Assembly (NCBI GenBank): GCA_038324085.1
Contig: JBBQHP010000002.1
Coordinates: 1 to 64,000, forward strand
Source: Ga0077523 sp038324085
Lineage (GTDB): Bacteria > Pseudomonadota > Gammaproteobacteria > Burkholderiales > Ga0077523
Direction of reading: 5' to 3'
Length of the DNA: 64,000 bases
In this document: positions 1-15,000 of the stretch, in pieces
Numbering within the stretch: the stretch's first letter is position 1
How the letters are laid out: every line of letters starts with the position of its first letter
The notes under the pieces: model-generated
Databases searched by the model: none
Seen by the model: the letters and a program-made list of their open reading frames with translations, nothing else
What the model was told of the DNA's origin: nothing
Program-made: the position numbers and the translations under genes

Positions 1-3000
1 CGGCTGGCTGTAGAGTCCGGGGCGCTGGTCAACGAGCTGGGGGCGCGCATCGAGAGCACGGTGGGCGCGGGCGGGCCGCGCACGCTGAGCGCGCAACTGG
101 ACAACCGCGGCACGCTCGCCATCGACCAGTCGCTGACGATCAACAATCCCGGGAGGACGTTTCGCAACACCGGCACGCTGGACGTCGCGGCCGGCCAATT
201 GTTCAACGTCATCGGCGGCACATTCGCCAGCGCGAGCAGCGGCGTGCTTACCGAAGGTATCTATCATCTCGCCGGCGCCTTCCGCGCCGATACCGGTGCG
301 CTCTCGACACTGGCGGCCGCGGTCACGCTCGACGGCGCAGGCGGCGCAATCCTGACCGCCAACGGGACCGACGCACTGGCCGGTCTCGCGAACATCGCCG
401 GCGGCGGCGCATTGCTGCTGCGCGCGGGCCGCGACCTGTCCCTGACAAACGCACTCAGCAACGCAGGGGTTCTGGATCTCGGTCCGGGCAGCGTACTCGC
501 CGCGGGCAGCTTCACCCAGACGGCGACCGGATCGCTCGCTATCGTCATCGTGCCCGACCCGCAGCCGGGGCTGGAAACCAGCGCGATCACGGCAACCGCC
601 CTTGCCGCGCTGGGTGGTGCGCTCGTCGTGAGCCTCGATCCCGGCGGACTGCCGGCCGAAGGCGATGCCTTCCCGGTACTGGGCTTCAGCACACGCGCCG
701 GCGAGTTCGCGGCGATCGGCGGACTGGATCTCGGCAACGGACTGCGACTGGAAGCGGTTTATGGTGTGGCCGGATTGGTTCTCACCACACGCAGCGCGCC
801 GCTCAATCGCTTGCCGATCGCGGTGGACGATGCCGGTACGTTGCTCGAGGATGGCGCGTTCACCTTCGATGCGCGGGCGAACGACAGCGATCCGGATGGC
901 GATTCGATCGTGGTCGCGTCGTTCACGCAGCCGGCGCATGGCCTGCTCGGCCTGGGCGACAGCGGAGAGTTCACTTACACGCCCGACGCCGATTTCAACG
1001 GGACGGACGGCTTCCAATACACCATCCGCGACGGACGCGGCGGCGTTGCCACCGCCTCGGTGCAACTCACGATCACGGCGGTTGCCGACGCACCGATCGC
1101 GCGGGACGACATGTTCACGCTCGCCGAGGACGCGACGCTGGAGCTTTCGCTGCTCGCGAACGACACCGATCCCGACGGTGGCACCCTGCGCGTCGCGGAG
1201 CTCGGCACGCCCGGGCATGGCTTCATCGAGACCCGCGGAGATGGTGGACTCGTCTACCATCCCGACCAGGATTTCTTCGGCACCGATCGCTTCACCTACA
1301 CCATCGAGAATGCCACCGCCCGAGCCACGGGCAACGTGACGATCCAGGTCGCGGCGGTAAATGATCTGCCGCAGGCACTCGATGACACTGCCGCCACTAA
1401 CGTCGGTGTACCGGCAACCATCGCCGCGACCGCCAACGACACCGACGCGGACGGCGATTTCCTGACGATCTCGGCGCTCGACCTGACGGATACGGCGGGC
1501 AGTGTGGTGATCGACGCGGGTTCGCGCACGGTGACGTACACGCCGGCACCCCAGTTCCAGGGGGTCGACGTGTTCCGCTACACCGTCAGCGATGGTCATG
1601 GCGGCAGCGATACCGCCGCCGTGTCGGTCACCGTCACGAGGGTCGAGACCGTCGATCTCACAGTCTCGAACCTGAGCGTGGATCCGCCGGTAGGCTGGGC
1701 TGCGGGTCAGTCCGTGACCGTGCGCTGGCAGGATCGAAATCTCGGAGACAGCGTCCCCGTGCAGGGGTGGGACGAGATCGTGCGGGTGCGCAATCTGTCG
1801 ACGGGCCAGACCCTGTTTTCGCAGACCCTGGCGCGCAGCGTGCCGGGTGATGGCGCAATCGATTCCGCGCTGCCGGTCGACCGGAGCCTCGCTTTCGCCT
1901 GGCCCGTGGGCGTGGGCGGCGATGGCCTGATCGAATTCTCGGTGACCGTGGACAGCGGAGGCGCGATCCAGGAAGTGTCCAACGGGGTTTCCGGCGAAGC
2001 CAACAACGTGGCCACGCTGCAGAGCGCGTCCGCGCCGGACCTGCGGGTGCAGGGCCTGCGGATCGACAATGCCGGTGTTTTCCCGGGGAACACGGTCACG
2101 GTCCGCTGGAACGACGTGAACACGGGTACGCGCCCGGTGATCGTCAACTGGACCGACCGGATCGTCGTCACCAACCAGACCACGGGGGAGGTGCTCCTGG
2201 ACAGCACCGTCCTGCACGATTCCGGGCACAACGTGGACGGACCTCTGGAGGTCGGGGGCGCGCACGCCCGTTTGACGAATTTCACGCTGCCGGACGGCCT
2301 GCGGGGGACCGGAGTGATCGCCGTCGTGGTCACGACGGACAGCGGCGCCGCTTCCGGCGCGAGTGCCGTGCTCGAAGCCAACGACACGGGGAGCGCCGAG
2401 AACAACAATGCCGCTGCCATTGCTTTCACCGCCCAGGCCCGCACCTACGCCGACCTTGGCGCCGTCGTAACCCGGGCGCCCGCCTCCGCGCGAGGCGGCG
2501 ATACGGCCACCGTGTCCTGGCGAGTGACCAATCTGGAACCGGTGGCGGCCTCGGGCACGTGGACCGACGCGATCGTGCTCTCGCGCGATGCGGTTCTGGG
2601 CAATGCCGACGATCAGGTCGTGGCCACGCGCGTGCACGACGGCGGACTCGCCGGTGGAGCCTTCTACGATCAGAGCGCCGTCTTCACGCTGCCGCTGGCG
2701 TTCACCGGTACGCTGCGGGCCTATGTGGTGACCGATCGCGATGCGGTCGTGGTCGAACCGGACACTCTTCAGAACAACACCTCCGCGCCCGTCGCGATCA
2801 CACTGACGGCGCCTTATGCCGACCTGAGCATCGACGTCGTCACGACTGCGGCGGCGGCGCTGGCCGGGGATGCGCTCGACGTGGTGTGGCGCGTGCGCAA
2901 TCAGGGCGACAGCGTCGCGGGCGGCGTCTGGACCGATCGCCTGTATCTGTCCGATGACGACACCCTGGATGCTTCCGACACGGCGCTCATCAGCGTCCAG

Positions 3001-6000
3001 CACACGGGCCCCGTGGCGTCTGGCCAGAGCTATACGGCGACGGCATCGGTGAACCTCCCCGTAGGTGTCGCGGGATCGTTCCGCATCCTGGTGCGGGCCG
3101 ACGTCGGCGGCAACGTGTTCGAGAACGGCCTGACCGCCAACAACACCCGGGCCAGTATCGCACCCGTGGTCGTGGCGCTCCCGCCGGCAGCGGATCTGGC
3201 GGTGCTCGCGGTCACCGGACCCGCCCTCGGGCTGCCGACCCAGAGCGTCACGGTCGCCTGGGAGGTGCGCAATGACGGCGAAGCCGAAGCCAGGGCGCCG
3301 TGGGTCGACCGCATCTATTTCTCCGTCGACGGCACCCTGAACGGCGCGATCCAGATCGGACAGGTGAGCCATGCGGCGCCGCTCGCGGTCGGTGCGTCGT
3401 ACCGGGAAAGCACGGCGGTGCTGTTGCCCGACAGTGTCGACGGCGCGTTCCACATACTGGTGCGTGCCGATGCCGCCGGCGAAGTGTTCGAGCAGGGGCG
3501 CGAAGCCAACAACACGATGACGTCGGACGCCGTACTCGACATCGTGCATCCCGATCTCACCGTCACGGTTGTCGCGGCGCCCGTGTCCGGCGTTTCGGGC
3601 GACGACGTCGCGGTACGCTGGACGGTGCGCAACGGAGGCAGCGGTGCCGCCACGGGTGCCTGGACCGACCGGGTCTATCTGTCGCGCGATACGGTGCTCG
3701 ATGGCACCGACCGCCTGGTGGGCAGTCAGAGCCACGACGGCACGCTGGCGTCCGGAGCGCAATACGACGCTGCCACGAGCGTATCGCTGCCGATCGACGT
3801 CTCGGGAGACTGGTTCGTGCTGGTGGCTGCGGACGCCGCCAACGACGTACGCGAACGGGCTTCGGAGGGCAACAACACCGCGACCGGTGCCATCGCGATC
3901 ACCCTGTCGCCCTACGCCGACCTGATCGTCTCGGACGTCACTGCGCCCACACAGACGGTCGACGATCCGGCCAGGATCACCGTCGGCTGGACGGTCACGA
4001 ACAGCGGCACCGGCGCGGGCGGTACGAGCCAATGGACCGATGCGATCGTCGCCTCGCGCAACGCGGTGGCCGGCGATGCCGACGACATCGTGCTCGGCAC
4101 GTTCGTGCACGACGGCGCCCTCGCCGTCGGAGCCAACTACGTGCGGGCGGAATCGATCTTCCTGCCGGCCGGATTCACCGGGCGCTATACGTTGTTCGTG
4201 CGCGCCGACAGCGGCAATGCCGTGTTCGAGAACGCGCTGGAGGCGAACAATGCCGCTGCCGCGCCGGGTGCGTTCGACGTCATGCCGATCCCTTATGCCG
4301 ATCTGGTCGTGGCGGAACTGGATGTGCCGACCACGGCCCAGTCCGGTGGTCCGCTGCGCGTGCAATGGGTCGTGACCAACGAGGGTATCGGACCGACCGA
4401 CAGCGCGGCCTGGACCGATTCCATCGTGCTCTCGCGCAACCCCGATGGCAGCGACGTCGTGGCGAGCTTCGGGGCCAACCATATCGGCGTGCTGGCCGAA
4501 GGGGGCAGCTACGTACGGGTCGCCGAGCTCACCGTTCCCAACGGGCTCACGGGCACTTTCTACGTGCGCGTTCGCACCGGCGGGCCGTTCGAATTCATCC
4601 ACACCGACAACAACGAGCGCGTCTCCGGCCCGGTCGCCATCGCGCTCTCGCCCACCGCCGACCTGGTCGTGAAGGACATCCTCGCCCCGGTCGCGGCTAC
4701 GGAGGGTGCGACGGTCGAGATCACTTGGCGCGTCCGCAACGAAGGCGCGGCCACGGCGCCGGGCGGCTGGACCGATACGGTGACTTTGCGCAAGCCGGGG
4801 GATCCGAACGCGCCCGCGATCACCCTCGGCAGCTTCAGCTACGGCGACGATCTCGGCGCAGGCCTGAGCTACACGCGCACCGAACGCTTCCGCCTTCCCG
4901 CCCGGATCGAGGGCGCGTGGCAGGTGACGGTGACGACGAATGCCAACGCCGCCGTGTACGAACAATCGCCCGCTGGCGGCAACAACGCGCTGGCCGACGA
5001 CTCGGTGATCCTGTTGTCGCTCAACGCCCGCCCGGACCTCCAGGTTCAGACCATCACCGCGCCCGATCGGGTCCAGGCCGGCGCCACCGCGGCGGTGAGC
5101 TTCGTCATCGTCAATCGGGGCACGGTGGCGACGGCGGGACGGTGGACGGACAACGTTTACCTCTCGCTCGACGACAAGGTCGGCGGCGATGACATCCTCA
5201 TCGCGAGCCTCGCCAACGGTCAGGCGCTCGATCCCGGCGCTTCCTACAGCAGCGAGACCGGCACGGTGATCATTCCCGAGCGCTTCCGCGGCCAGGGGCA
5301 CTTCATCGTCCGGGCCGACGCGAGCGGGAGCATCGACGAGTATCCGCAGCAGAACGAAACCAACAACAGCATCGCGAAGGGCGTGTTCGTCGAACCGCAA
5401 CCGCTGTCCGATCTGGTGGTCGGCAATGTCGTGGTCCCGGTCCAGGGCATCTATGGCGGTGAGGTCGAGGTTCGTTTCACGGTGACCAACATGGGCTCCG
5501 CGCCGACCGACGCCGCGGCCTGGACCGACACGCTCTGGCTCGCGCGCGACAAGACCCGTCCTACACCCGGCGGCAATGGCGGCATCCTGCTCGGTTCCAT
5601 CGCGCATCAGGGCCGGCTCGAAGTGGGCGAGAGCTATGAACAGACGCTCAAGGTGCGCATCCCGGCGCAGATCGACTCGGGCACCTACTACCTGACGCCG
5701 TGGAGCGATGCCTACGATGCGGTGTTCGAGGACCTGCTCGCGACCAACCTGAATCCCGACGATCCGAACGAATTCGACAACAACAACTACAAGGCGCGCG
5801 CCATCGACATCATCGGCACGCCGGTGCCGCCCTTGCCGGACCTGCAGGTGGTGGCGCTCAGCGTCGATGCCACGGGCTCGGCCGATGCACCCTTCACCGT
5901 GACCTGGACCGTGCGCAACACCGGTGAGGGCGATGCCGGCAACGACTGGATCGACACCGTCTACCTGCACGACAAGCCCGGACTGAACGATCCCGGCGGG

Positions 6001-9000
6001 AAGGTCTGGGAACTCGGCTCGTTCCAGCGGGCGAACACGCTCGCCTCGCTGGCCGAGTACACGATGACGCGCAGTTTCGATCTCTCGCCTTCCGCGGCCG
6101 ACTTCTACGTGACCCTCTACACGGACACCGCGTTCCAGCCGAGCCAGCCGGAGACCGACGAGCACAACAACAGCCGCACCACCGGCACGTTGGTGGCTAC
6201 GCCGCCGGCAGACCTGCGAGTGGTCTCCATCGAAGCGCTGCCCGAGAACTATTCCGGCGAAAAGACCACGATCCGCTGGACAGTCGAGAACGCGGGCGGC
6301 GCGGTGTGGGACGGCACGCGGCTGTGGAGCAATCAGGTCTGGATCTCCGCCGACCCGACCTTCATTGCCTCGCGGGCGGTCGCGCTCGGCTCGTTCGTCC
6401 ATGCCAATACGGGCGGACTCGCCGCGGGCGCGAGCTACACGGCATCGGCCGAGGTCGTCCTGCCGCGCGGCTACGGTGGTCAGTATTTCCTGTACGTATT
6501 CCCCGACTACGACGCGAGAAGCGGCTTCGACACGCAGGAACCGCTGGCGGGGCGCAATGCGCAGGTGCGCGAGTTCTACGGTACCCACGTGTGGGAAGAC
6601 GGGAACGGCAACAACCTGAAGCGCGGCGATATCGACGTGATCTATCGCGAACCCGACCTGCAGGTGACTGCATTGACCCTGCCGGATGCCCCGCTCGGTT
6701 CGGGGCAGATCGTCAGCGCGAGCCTGGTGGTCGAGAACGTCGGCACGCGCGCGACGCGCGAAGGGTCCTGGATCGACCGGGTCTACCTGTCGCGCGACCC
6801 ATCGCTGGATCAGAATGACCTGCAGGTCGCCGAGTTCAAGCACCTGGGCGCATTGGAGATCGACCAGAGCTACACGCAGAACTTCAGTTTCGCGCTGCCC
6901 GACGGCGCCGAAGGCCGCTTCTACCTGATCGCGTTCACCGATTCCGACGTGTTCGGCGTGTCCGGTGGGGGTGCCGTGCCGACCGAGGTCGGGCAGGTGC
7001 GGCTGACCAGGGACGCGGTCCCGGAGTTTCTCGACGAAGGCAACAACACGACGGTACGAGCCATGGACGTGGTGCTGACGCCGGCGCCCGACCTCGAGGT
7101 GACCGATGTCACGGTGCCGGAGCGGATCATCCACGGCGAGACGCTGTCGCTGAGCTATACGGTGACCAACACCGGCAGCGCGGCCGTACCCGCGGTGCAG
7201 TCGCAGTGGATCGACCGGATCTACCTGTCCGCCGATCCATTCCTCGACCCCACGGCGGACCGGTACGTGGACCAGGTGATCCACACCGGCGGGCTGGCCG
7301 CGGGCGCGACCTATTCGGTGACTCGCGAGCTGCTGCTGCCGCGCGATCTCGTTGGTTCCTACTACGTCTTCGTCTCGACCGACGTGCCCGGCATCGGCGC
7401 CGACCCCGGTCGCCGCGGGGCAGTGTTCGAGGGCGCCGGCGAGCGCAACAACGTGAGCCCGTCGCCGGACCCGGTGCTGATCGAATTGCCACCCCCGGCC
7501 GACCTGGTGGTGCAGTCCATCGACCTTCCGAACGGCGCGACCTCGGGCGACACGGTCACCCTGAGCTTCACCGTGGCCAACGTCGCAGCCGCGCAGGCCG
7601 CCGGCAACTGGGCCGACGCCGTGTACCTGTCCGCCGATTCGCAGTGGGACCTGTCCGATCGCCTGCTCGGCCGCGTGGAGTTCTCCGGCACGCTGGAAGC
7701 AGGCGGGACGTACACGGGCCACCTCACCGCGACATTGCCGGTTGCGATGCCGGGTGAGTACCGGATCCTGGTGCGCACGGACATCTTCAACGACGTCTAC
7801 GAAGGTGCGGACGAGCGCAACAACACCACGGCGTCGGCCGATGCCCTCGCAGTGGCGGTAACGGAACTGCATCTCGGCGTTGCCTTCGATACTACGCTCT
7901 CCCCGACGCAGGCCAGGCTCTACCGCGTGGTGGTCGGGGCCGGCGAGACCCTGCGGGTGAGCCTCGATTCGGTCGAAGCCGCCGCCGCGAACGAACTGTA
8001 CGTGCGCTACGCCGCGCTGCCGAGCGGGGCCGCGTTCGACGCCTCCTCCGAGGATCCGCTCGCCGCCGACCAACGGGCGCTCGTGCCGACGACCAAGGCG
8101 GGCGAGTACTACATACTCGTGCAGGGACGTTCCGGTCCGCGTTCCGATGTTCCGGTCACGCTCGTGGCCGAGTTGCTCCCGTTCCAGATCACCGACGTGA
8201 GCCAGGACCAGGGTGGCGACAGCCGCTGGGTGACGATGACGGTGCGCGGCGCCGCGTTCAAGCCGGACGCGCTGCTGAAGCTCGTGCGCCCCGACATCGC
8301 GGAGCTGGCCCCGGCGCGCTACGAGGTCATCGACGCGACGACGATCATCGCGATCTTCGATTTCCGCGAGGCACCGCACGGTCTGTACGACCTGAAGGTC
8401 ATCAATCCCGACGGCGACGAGGCGATCGTGCCTTACCGCTATCTGGTGGAGCGGGCGCTGGAGCCGGATGTGACCATCGGTCTCGGCGGGCCGCGCGTGG
8501 TGCCCGCGGGACAGAGCGGCCTGTACGGGATCTCGCTCCAGAGTCTTACCAACGTCGACACGCCGTACGTGTACTTCGAGTTCGGCGCACCGGACATCGG
8601 CGAGAACGGCGAGATCTTCGACCTGCCCTTCGTCACCTTCAATTCCAACGTGCGCGGCGCCCCCGACGGACAGCGCACCGAAGTGCCCTGGATCAGTCTC
8701 GATTCCGAGACCAATACCACGGGATTCATGAATGCGTCGGGCTATGCGTTCGACGTGGCCGCCGGCGGCTACGTGGGCATGAGTTTCAACGTGCTGACCT
8801 ACCCGGGGCTCAAAGAGATCGCGGCCCGGGATTTCGAAGGGTTCAAGCGCGCCGTGTACGACGCCCGCCCCGCGTGGGACGCGGAGGGCAAGTACGACAC
8901 CCTGGACAAGGTCGGCTCGCTCCTGCAGCGCATCTTCACCGACCCCGACCAGGCGATCCTCGACGATTGCGACCCGCTCTACATTCCGTTCCGCTTCAAT

Positions 9001-12000
9001 GTGTACGCCACCGCCACGCCGATGACGCGGGCGGAATTCGTGCAGCGACAGAGCGATGACGCCGCCAGCCTGCGTTCGGCAATCCTCGCCGACGCGGGTG
9101 CCAATGCCGCCCTGGTGAATCTCGCGGCCGATCCGGAAGCGTGGCGCTTGTCCTACCTGGCCGCGCTGGAGGACAGCGGACTGTTGCGCCCGGAGGATGA
9201 AGCCCCGCCGATCCGCCTCGATCCCAAGGTCATGAGCACGCTCGCCGTGCTCGCCACCGGCGTACTGGTCGGGCCGGCGGGTGCGCAGATCGCCAGTCCG
9301 TCGAGCCTCAGCGCGTTCTTCGACCAGGTGCACCGCTGGTATGGCGATCAGCCGCAGAAGCTGGCGCCCATCGACCACTACGACACGCGCGAATCCGACG
9401 AGTGCCCGCCGTACGACATTCCGGTGCCGGCATTGCCCTTGTTCGCCGACTACGATCTCGGCCTGTCGCAACAGACCTATTTCCAGACCTTCAACGTTTT
9501 CTCGCCGTGGCTGGGCTTCAGTCCCAGCGGCGCGCTGCCGGACTTCGCATCCGTGGCTGCATCCGACCAGATCGATGCGCTGGACCTGCAGAGCCTGTAC
9601 GAAGCGGTCGCTGCGGAGACCTCCGCCGCGACCATCAGCGGACCCGAGGGTGTCGGCCTCGAGGGCTTCGTGCCGGCGAACACGACGCTGCCCTACACGG
9701 TGCGGTTCCAGAATCCGCCGGACGCCACGACGGTGGCGAACGAGATCCGCGTCGTCACCACGCTCGACGATTCGGTCAACGTGCGCACTTTCCGACTGGG
9801 CGATCTCAAGATCGGCGACGTCAACATACACATGCCCGTCGATCGCGCGAGTTTTCAGAGCGACTTCGATTTCACCCAATCGAAGGGCTATGTGCTCCGC
9901 GTCAGCGCCGGAATCGACATCACCACGCGCACCGCGAGCTGGGTGCTGCAGGCCATCGACCCGGAAACCGGCGAAGTGCTTGCGGACGCCACGCGCGGCC
10001 TGCTGCCGCCGAACTCCGCGGCCGGTCCGGGCGAAGGGTTCGTCACGTACAGCGTGCAGGGCGCATTCGGCGCTGCGACCGGGGCGGACATCAAGGCCAG
10101 CGCCCGGGTCATCCTCAATACGCAGGCGCCGTACGACACCAACGAGGTCACCCATACGCTGGACGGTGCCGCTCCGGTCACCACGACCACGGCAACGCGC
10201 ATCGGCACCCAGGGTGCGGACTACGACGTGCGCTGGAACGTGGCGGACGAAGCCGGTGGTTCCGGCATCAAGCACACCACGGTCTACGTCTCCGAGGACG
10301 GCGGCGACTGGAAGATCTGGCAGCGCCAGACCGGGGAGACCTCGGGCATCTACCAGGGGAGCGCAGGACACACCTATCAGTTCCTCGCGCTGTCGACCGA
10401 CAACGCCGGCAATCGCGAACGCCCACCGCCCGGCGCCACCGCACCCGACGACGGATCGCGACCCAATGTGGGCGGCGCCCCGACCGTGGGGTCCACCACG
10501 CAGGACGTCGGCCAGCCACCCGCCCCGAGCGCCGCGCCATCGACCAACCCGCTGTTCACGCAGGCCGAACTGAAGATTCCCGCGAGCCCGCCCGACCAGC
10601 CATCGGAATTCAGTCAGGTGCTGGCGCCGTTCGTGGGGGCGCAGTTCGGTATCGGGGTCGCGCAGAGCCACGCGCACATCGGGCCGCTCGCGCTGCTGGT
10701 CGAGGCGGACGGCAAGGTGATCGCGAGCGGCGGCGCGAATCGGGGCTCGCTCTATCGGTTCGAGCAGGACGGCGGACGCGTCTTGAACCCGTTCCAGACG
10801 CTGTCCGATCCGGTCTTCGATCTTGCCTACGATCGCAGCGGCCAATTGTGGGCGACCAGCGGCGGCGGCCAGCTGCTCCTGCTCGATGCGGCCACCGGCG
10901 CGATCCTCGAGCGCTTCGGCGACAGTCTCACGCAATCGCTGGTGGCGAAGACCGGAACGGACGATCTGTATGTATCGTCCGGCGACGGCATCGAATTGTT
11001 CGACACCGTGACGCGCACGTTCCGGCATTTCAGCGATACGCGCGTGGATGATCTCGCGCTGGACGGCGCCGGAGCGCTGTGGGCGACCAGCTGGCCGAAA
11101 CGCGGCACGGTGCTCAAGTTCGATACGCGCGGCCGTGCCCAGGCGATGGCCGTGTTCGATGCCGAGGTCGATTCGCTCGCCTTCGGGCGCAGCGGGACGC
11201 AGCTCGACGGGTTGCTGTTCGTCTCCGCCAAGGCGTGGCCGGGGGATGCGGCCGGCGCGAGCCTGTTCATGATCGATACGGTGACGCTGCGGCGCGTGGC
11301 GCTCGCCACCGGCGGTCCGGGCGCGGAGCAGCTCGCCGCCACCGCCGACGGCCGATTGCTCGTCGCGAACGCCGATCGCATCGACGTGATCGCGCCGCTG
11401 GTGGCGCCGAAGGTGGTGCGGACCAATCCACCGGACGGCGTCGTCGTGCCGCTGCCGATGCAGGCCATCGCGGTCACCTTCAGCGAGCGGATGTTCGAGG
11501 GCGACGTGGACGATCCCAGGTCCGTGCTGAATCCACAGAACTACCTTCTCACCGTGGACGGCGACGATTTGGCGCTCGATCGCGTCGAGTTCGACGCCGC
11601 CACCCGCACTGCGCGACTGTTCGCCGGCACCCTGAGACCCGGTCAGTACGAACTGCACGTGGGGCCCGATGTCCAGAGCAACGGCGGGCTGCCCCTGTCG
11701 CTGCCGTACGTCACCAGCTTCGTGGCGGTCGAGGACTTCTCGGCGCTGGTCGGGTTGTCGTTCGAACAGACCCGATCGGACCGGGAACACGGAACCGTCT
11801 CATTCGAGGTCCGGGTCACCAATACCGGGGCGTACGATCTGCAGGCCCCGTTGATGCTGATGCTCGATCCGGGCCGCTACTTCGCCGGCCGGCCGGGCGC
11901 GCCCGGCTTCGCGACGACCAGCGGCTACTGGCTGCTCGATCTCAGCCAGACGCTGACCGACGGTCGGCTGCAGCCAGGCGCATCGACCGTGGTGCAGACG

Positions 12001-15000
12001 GTCACCATCGAGAATCCGGCCAACCAGCGCGCGCTGATCGGTGCCGGAATATACGCGCTTCCGTACCCGAATCAGTCGCCGTACTTCGATTCGGAGCCGG
12101 AGACATTCGCCGCGATCGGCACACCGTATGCCTACACCGCCCACGCCGCCGATCCCGATGGCGAGCGTCTCGAGTACGTCCTGCTGCGCAGCCCCGAGGG
12201 CATGGCGATCGATGCGCAATCGGGCGAGATCACGTGGGAGCCGGACGACGCGGCGGAAGCGAATTCGCGGGTGACGATTCGTGCCTACGATCCGCGCGGT
12301 GCCTACGCGACGCAGGATTTCACCGTGATCACCGCCGGGGCCAACCGGCCGCCCGAGCTCGATGAGCTTCCGGACGAGATCCTGTTGCACGAAGGCCTGC
12401 TCTTCGTGCTGCCGATCGGAATCACCGATCCGGATGGCGACCATGCCACCGTCGTGGTGGATGGCCTGCCACCAGGCGCGGTGTTCGATGTGGAGCAGGG
12501 CCTGCTGCGTTGGACCCCGAGTTTCGGCAGCGCCGGCGTCTATGACGGCGTCACGGTCATCGGGTCCGACGGTCGCGGGAGCGTGATGCACGTGCTCAAG
12601 GTGGTCGTGGCGCCGGGGAACGCGGCCCCGATCCTCAAGCCGGTCCCGGAGCGGGAGGTGCGTGAAGGGGATCCAATACGCATCCGATTCGATGCCTCGG
12701 ACCCGCAAGGGGACGCGATCGCATTCACCTCCGCGACCCTGCCGCCGGGTGCGTTCCTCGATCCGGGAAGCGGCGTATTCGAATGGACGCCCGGTTACGA
12801 TCAGGCCGGCGCCTACGAGATCGACATCATCGCGAGTGACGGCCGGCTCCACTCGAACACCTTGCTGAAGCTGAACGTCGCGAACGCGAATGCGGCGCCA
12901 CAGTTCGATCCGGTCACGGGGTTGCGGTCGTTGGAAGGCCAGCCGCTCAGCTTCCGGGCGTTCGCCCGCGACCCCGACAATCCCGGCTACGTGCCGCCGG
13001 AACGACTGCCCGACGGAACGCTCGGCGACTTCGAGGGAACACCGCCATCGGTGCAGGTGGAGGTGAGCGGACTGCCGCAAGGCGCGCTCTTCGATGCAGC
13101 CACTGGAATCTTCAGCTGGTCGCCGTCCTTCGCGCAGGCGGGGAACTACGAAGTGCACTTTTCCGCGATCGACGATGGAGACGGAACCGGCAATCCGCTC
13201 TCGGCAACGATGGACGTCTCGATCGTCGTGCTCAACGCCAACCGGCCACCGGTACTCCCGGAGCTCGGCACGATCCATGTCGCCAAGGGTCAGGTGCTCG
13301 ATGTGCCGGTCACCGCCACCGATCCGGATGGCAATGCGCTCACCTATGCCGTTGCCAATCTGCCGCGCTTTGCGACCCTGATCGTCGACGCCGACGCTAA
13401 GGCGAGACTGCGGCTCGCGCCCGGGGAGAACGATCGCGGCGATTCGGTGGTGACGCTGACTGCGACGGACGACGGCGATGGGGACGGCCCGAAGGCGCGC
13501 CAGTCCGCCGCGCGCACCTTCGTGATTTCTTCCGATTCGCCGGCGGAACCCCCGGTGCTGGAAATCATCGGTGACAAGGTGGCGGTCATCGGGCAGACGC
13601 TTGCGTTCACGGTGCGAGCCGACGATCTCGACCAGGACCCGTTGATGTTCGATGCGGATGCGTTGCCGACGGGCGCGAAACTGACGCCGGGCGTCGCATA
13701 TGGGATGGCGGTGTTCACATGGACGCCGACGCCAGCGGACCTCGGCACCAGGCAGGTCACGATCGGCGTGCACGACAACGGCAACAATGGAGCCGGCGCC
13801 GTCGGTGCCGATCACCAGAGCTTCGCGCTCGTGGTGCGCGCCACCAACAGCGCGCCGCTGCTGCTGCCGGTGGCCGAGCAGACGGTCCAGGAAGGCGACA
13901 GCCTGCACCTGGAAATGCAGGTGCTCGACGGCGACAACGACGCGATCACGTTCTCGTCCGCCTCCCTGCCCCCCGGCGCGGCGCTGGACGCCCGGAGCGG
14001 AATTCTGTCGTGGACGCCGAACCTGTTCCAGGCGGGTCGCTACGACGTCACGGTGACGGCCAGCGACGGGACCGCGTCGTCGAGCGACACATTCTCGATC
14101 CGCGTCGCGCAAACCAACCAGGCACCGCTGCTGGCGCGCATCCCGCCATTGGGTGGGCAGGAGCAGCGCGTCGTCAGATTCACGCTGGTCGGGACCGACC
14201 CGGACGCCGACGCGCTGACCTACCGGGCGGTCACGGCGCTGCCGCGCGGCAGCTTCTTCGACACCGCCACCGGCACGTTCGAATGGACGCCGGACTACGA
14301 CCAGGCGGGTGCCTACACGCTGCGATTCGAAGCCCGCGATCCGAGCGGCGCCGCCGATTCGCTCGACGTGCAGCTGACGATCGCCGACGTCAATCGCGCG
14401 CCGGCGCTCGAATTCACCAATCACGCGGTGGTGCTCGGCCAGAGCCTGGCGTTCCGGATCGGAGCCAGCGATCCAGACTCGGCGGAAACGCTCACGTTCT
14501 CGGTGGACGAGTTGCCTGCCGGCGCCAGCCTCGACGCCGCGAGCGGCGAGTTCCGCTGGACGCCCGGACCGGGCCAGGTGGGGGATCAACTTGTCCTGGT
14601 GCACGTCACGGACGGCAAAGTCACGACGACCGAGGGCCTGGTGCTGCGGGTCCTGCAGACCGCGATACCGCCCGATGCGAGCATCGAACTGACGCCGGGA
14701 TTTCCCGTGGTGCCGGGACAACCGGTCACGGTGAGCGTGCTGGGGGATGCCTTCTCCGGCATCGCCGGGAAGTCGCTCTCGGTCGACGGGCTCGCCGTGC
14801 AGCTCGACGCCCAGGGCCGCGCGGTGTTGACTCCAGACCGGCTCGGGCTGATCCGCCTCCGGGCAACCGTCACGGATCTCGACGGGTTCTCGAACACCAT
14901 CGAGAAGACGCTCAAGGTGCGCGATCCGGCCGACGTAGCCGTACCCGCCGTCGCTTTCGACGCGACCCTGCCGGGCCGCTACGTAACAGAGACCACGGCG

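Noticed and set aside
61..63. GTG as start codon of the giant gene
   Set aside because: The frame is open through base 1, there is no ribosome site, and the protein would begin in mid-repeat without a signal peptide.
1650..7860. Recent DNA tandem duplication or recombination hot spot in the CARDB array
   Set aside because: The units are similar only at protein level; spacing varies and I saw no long identical DNA blocks.
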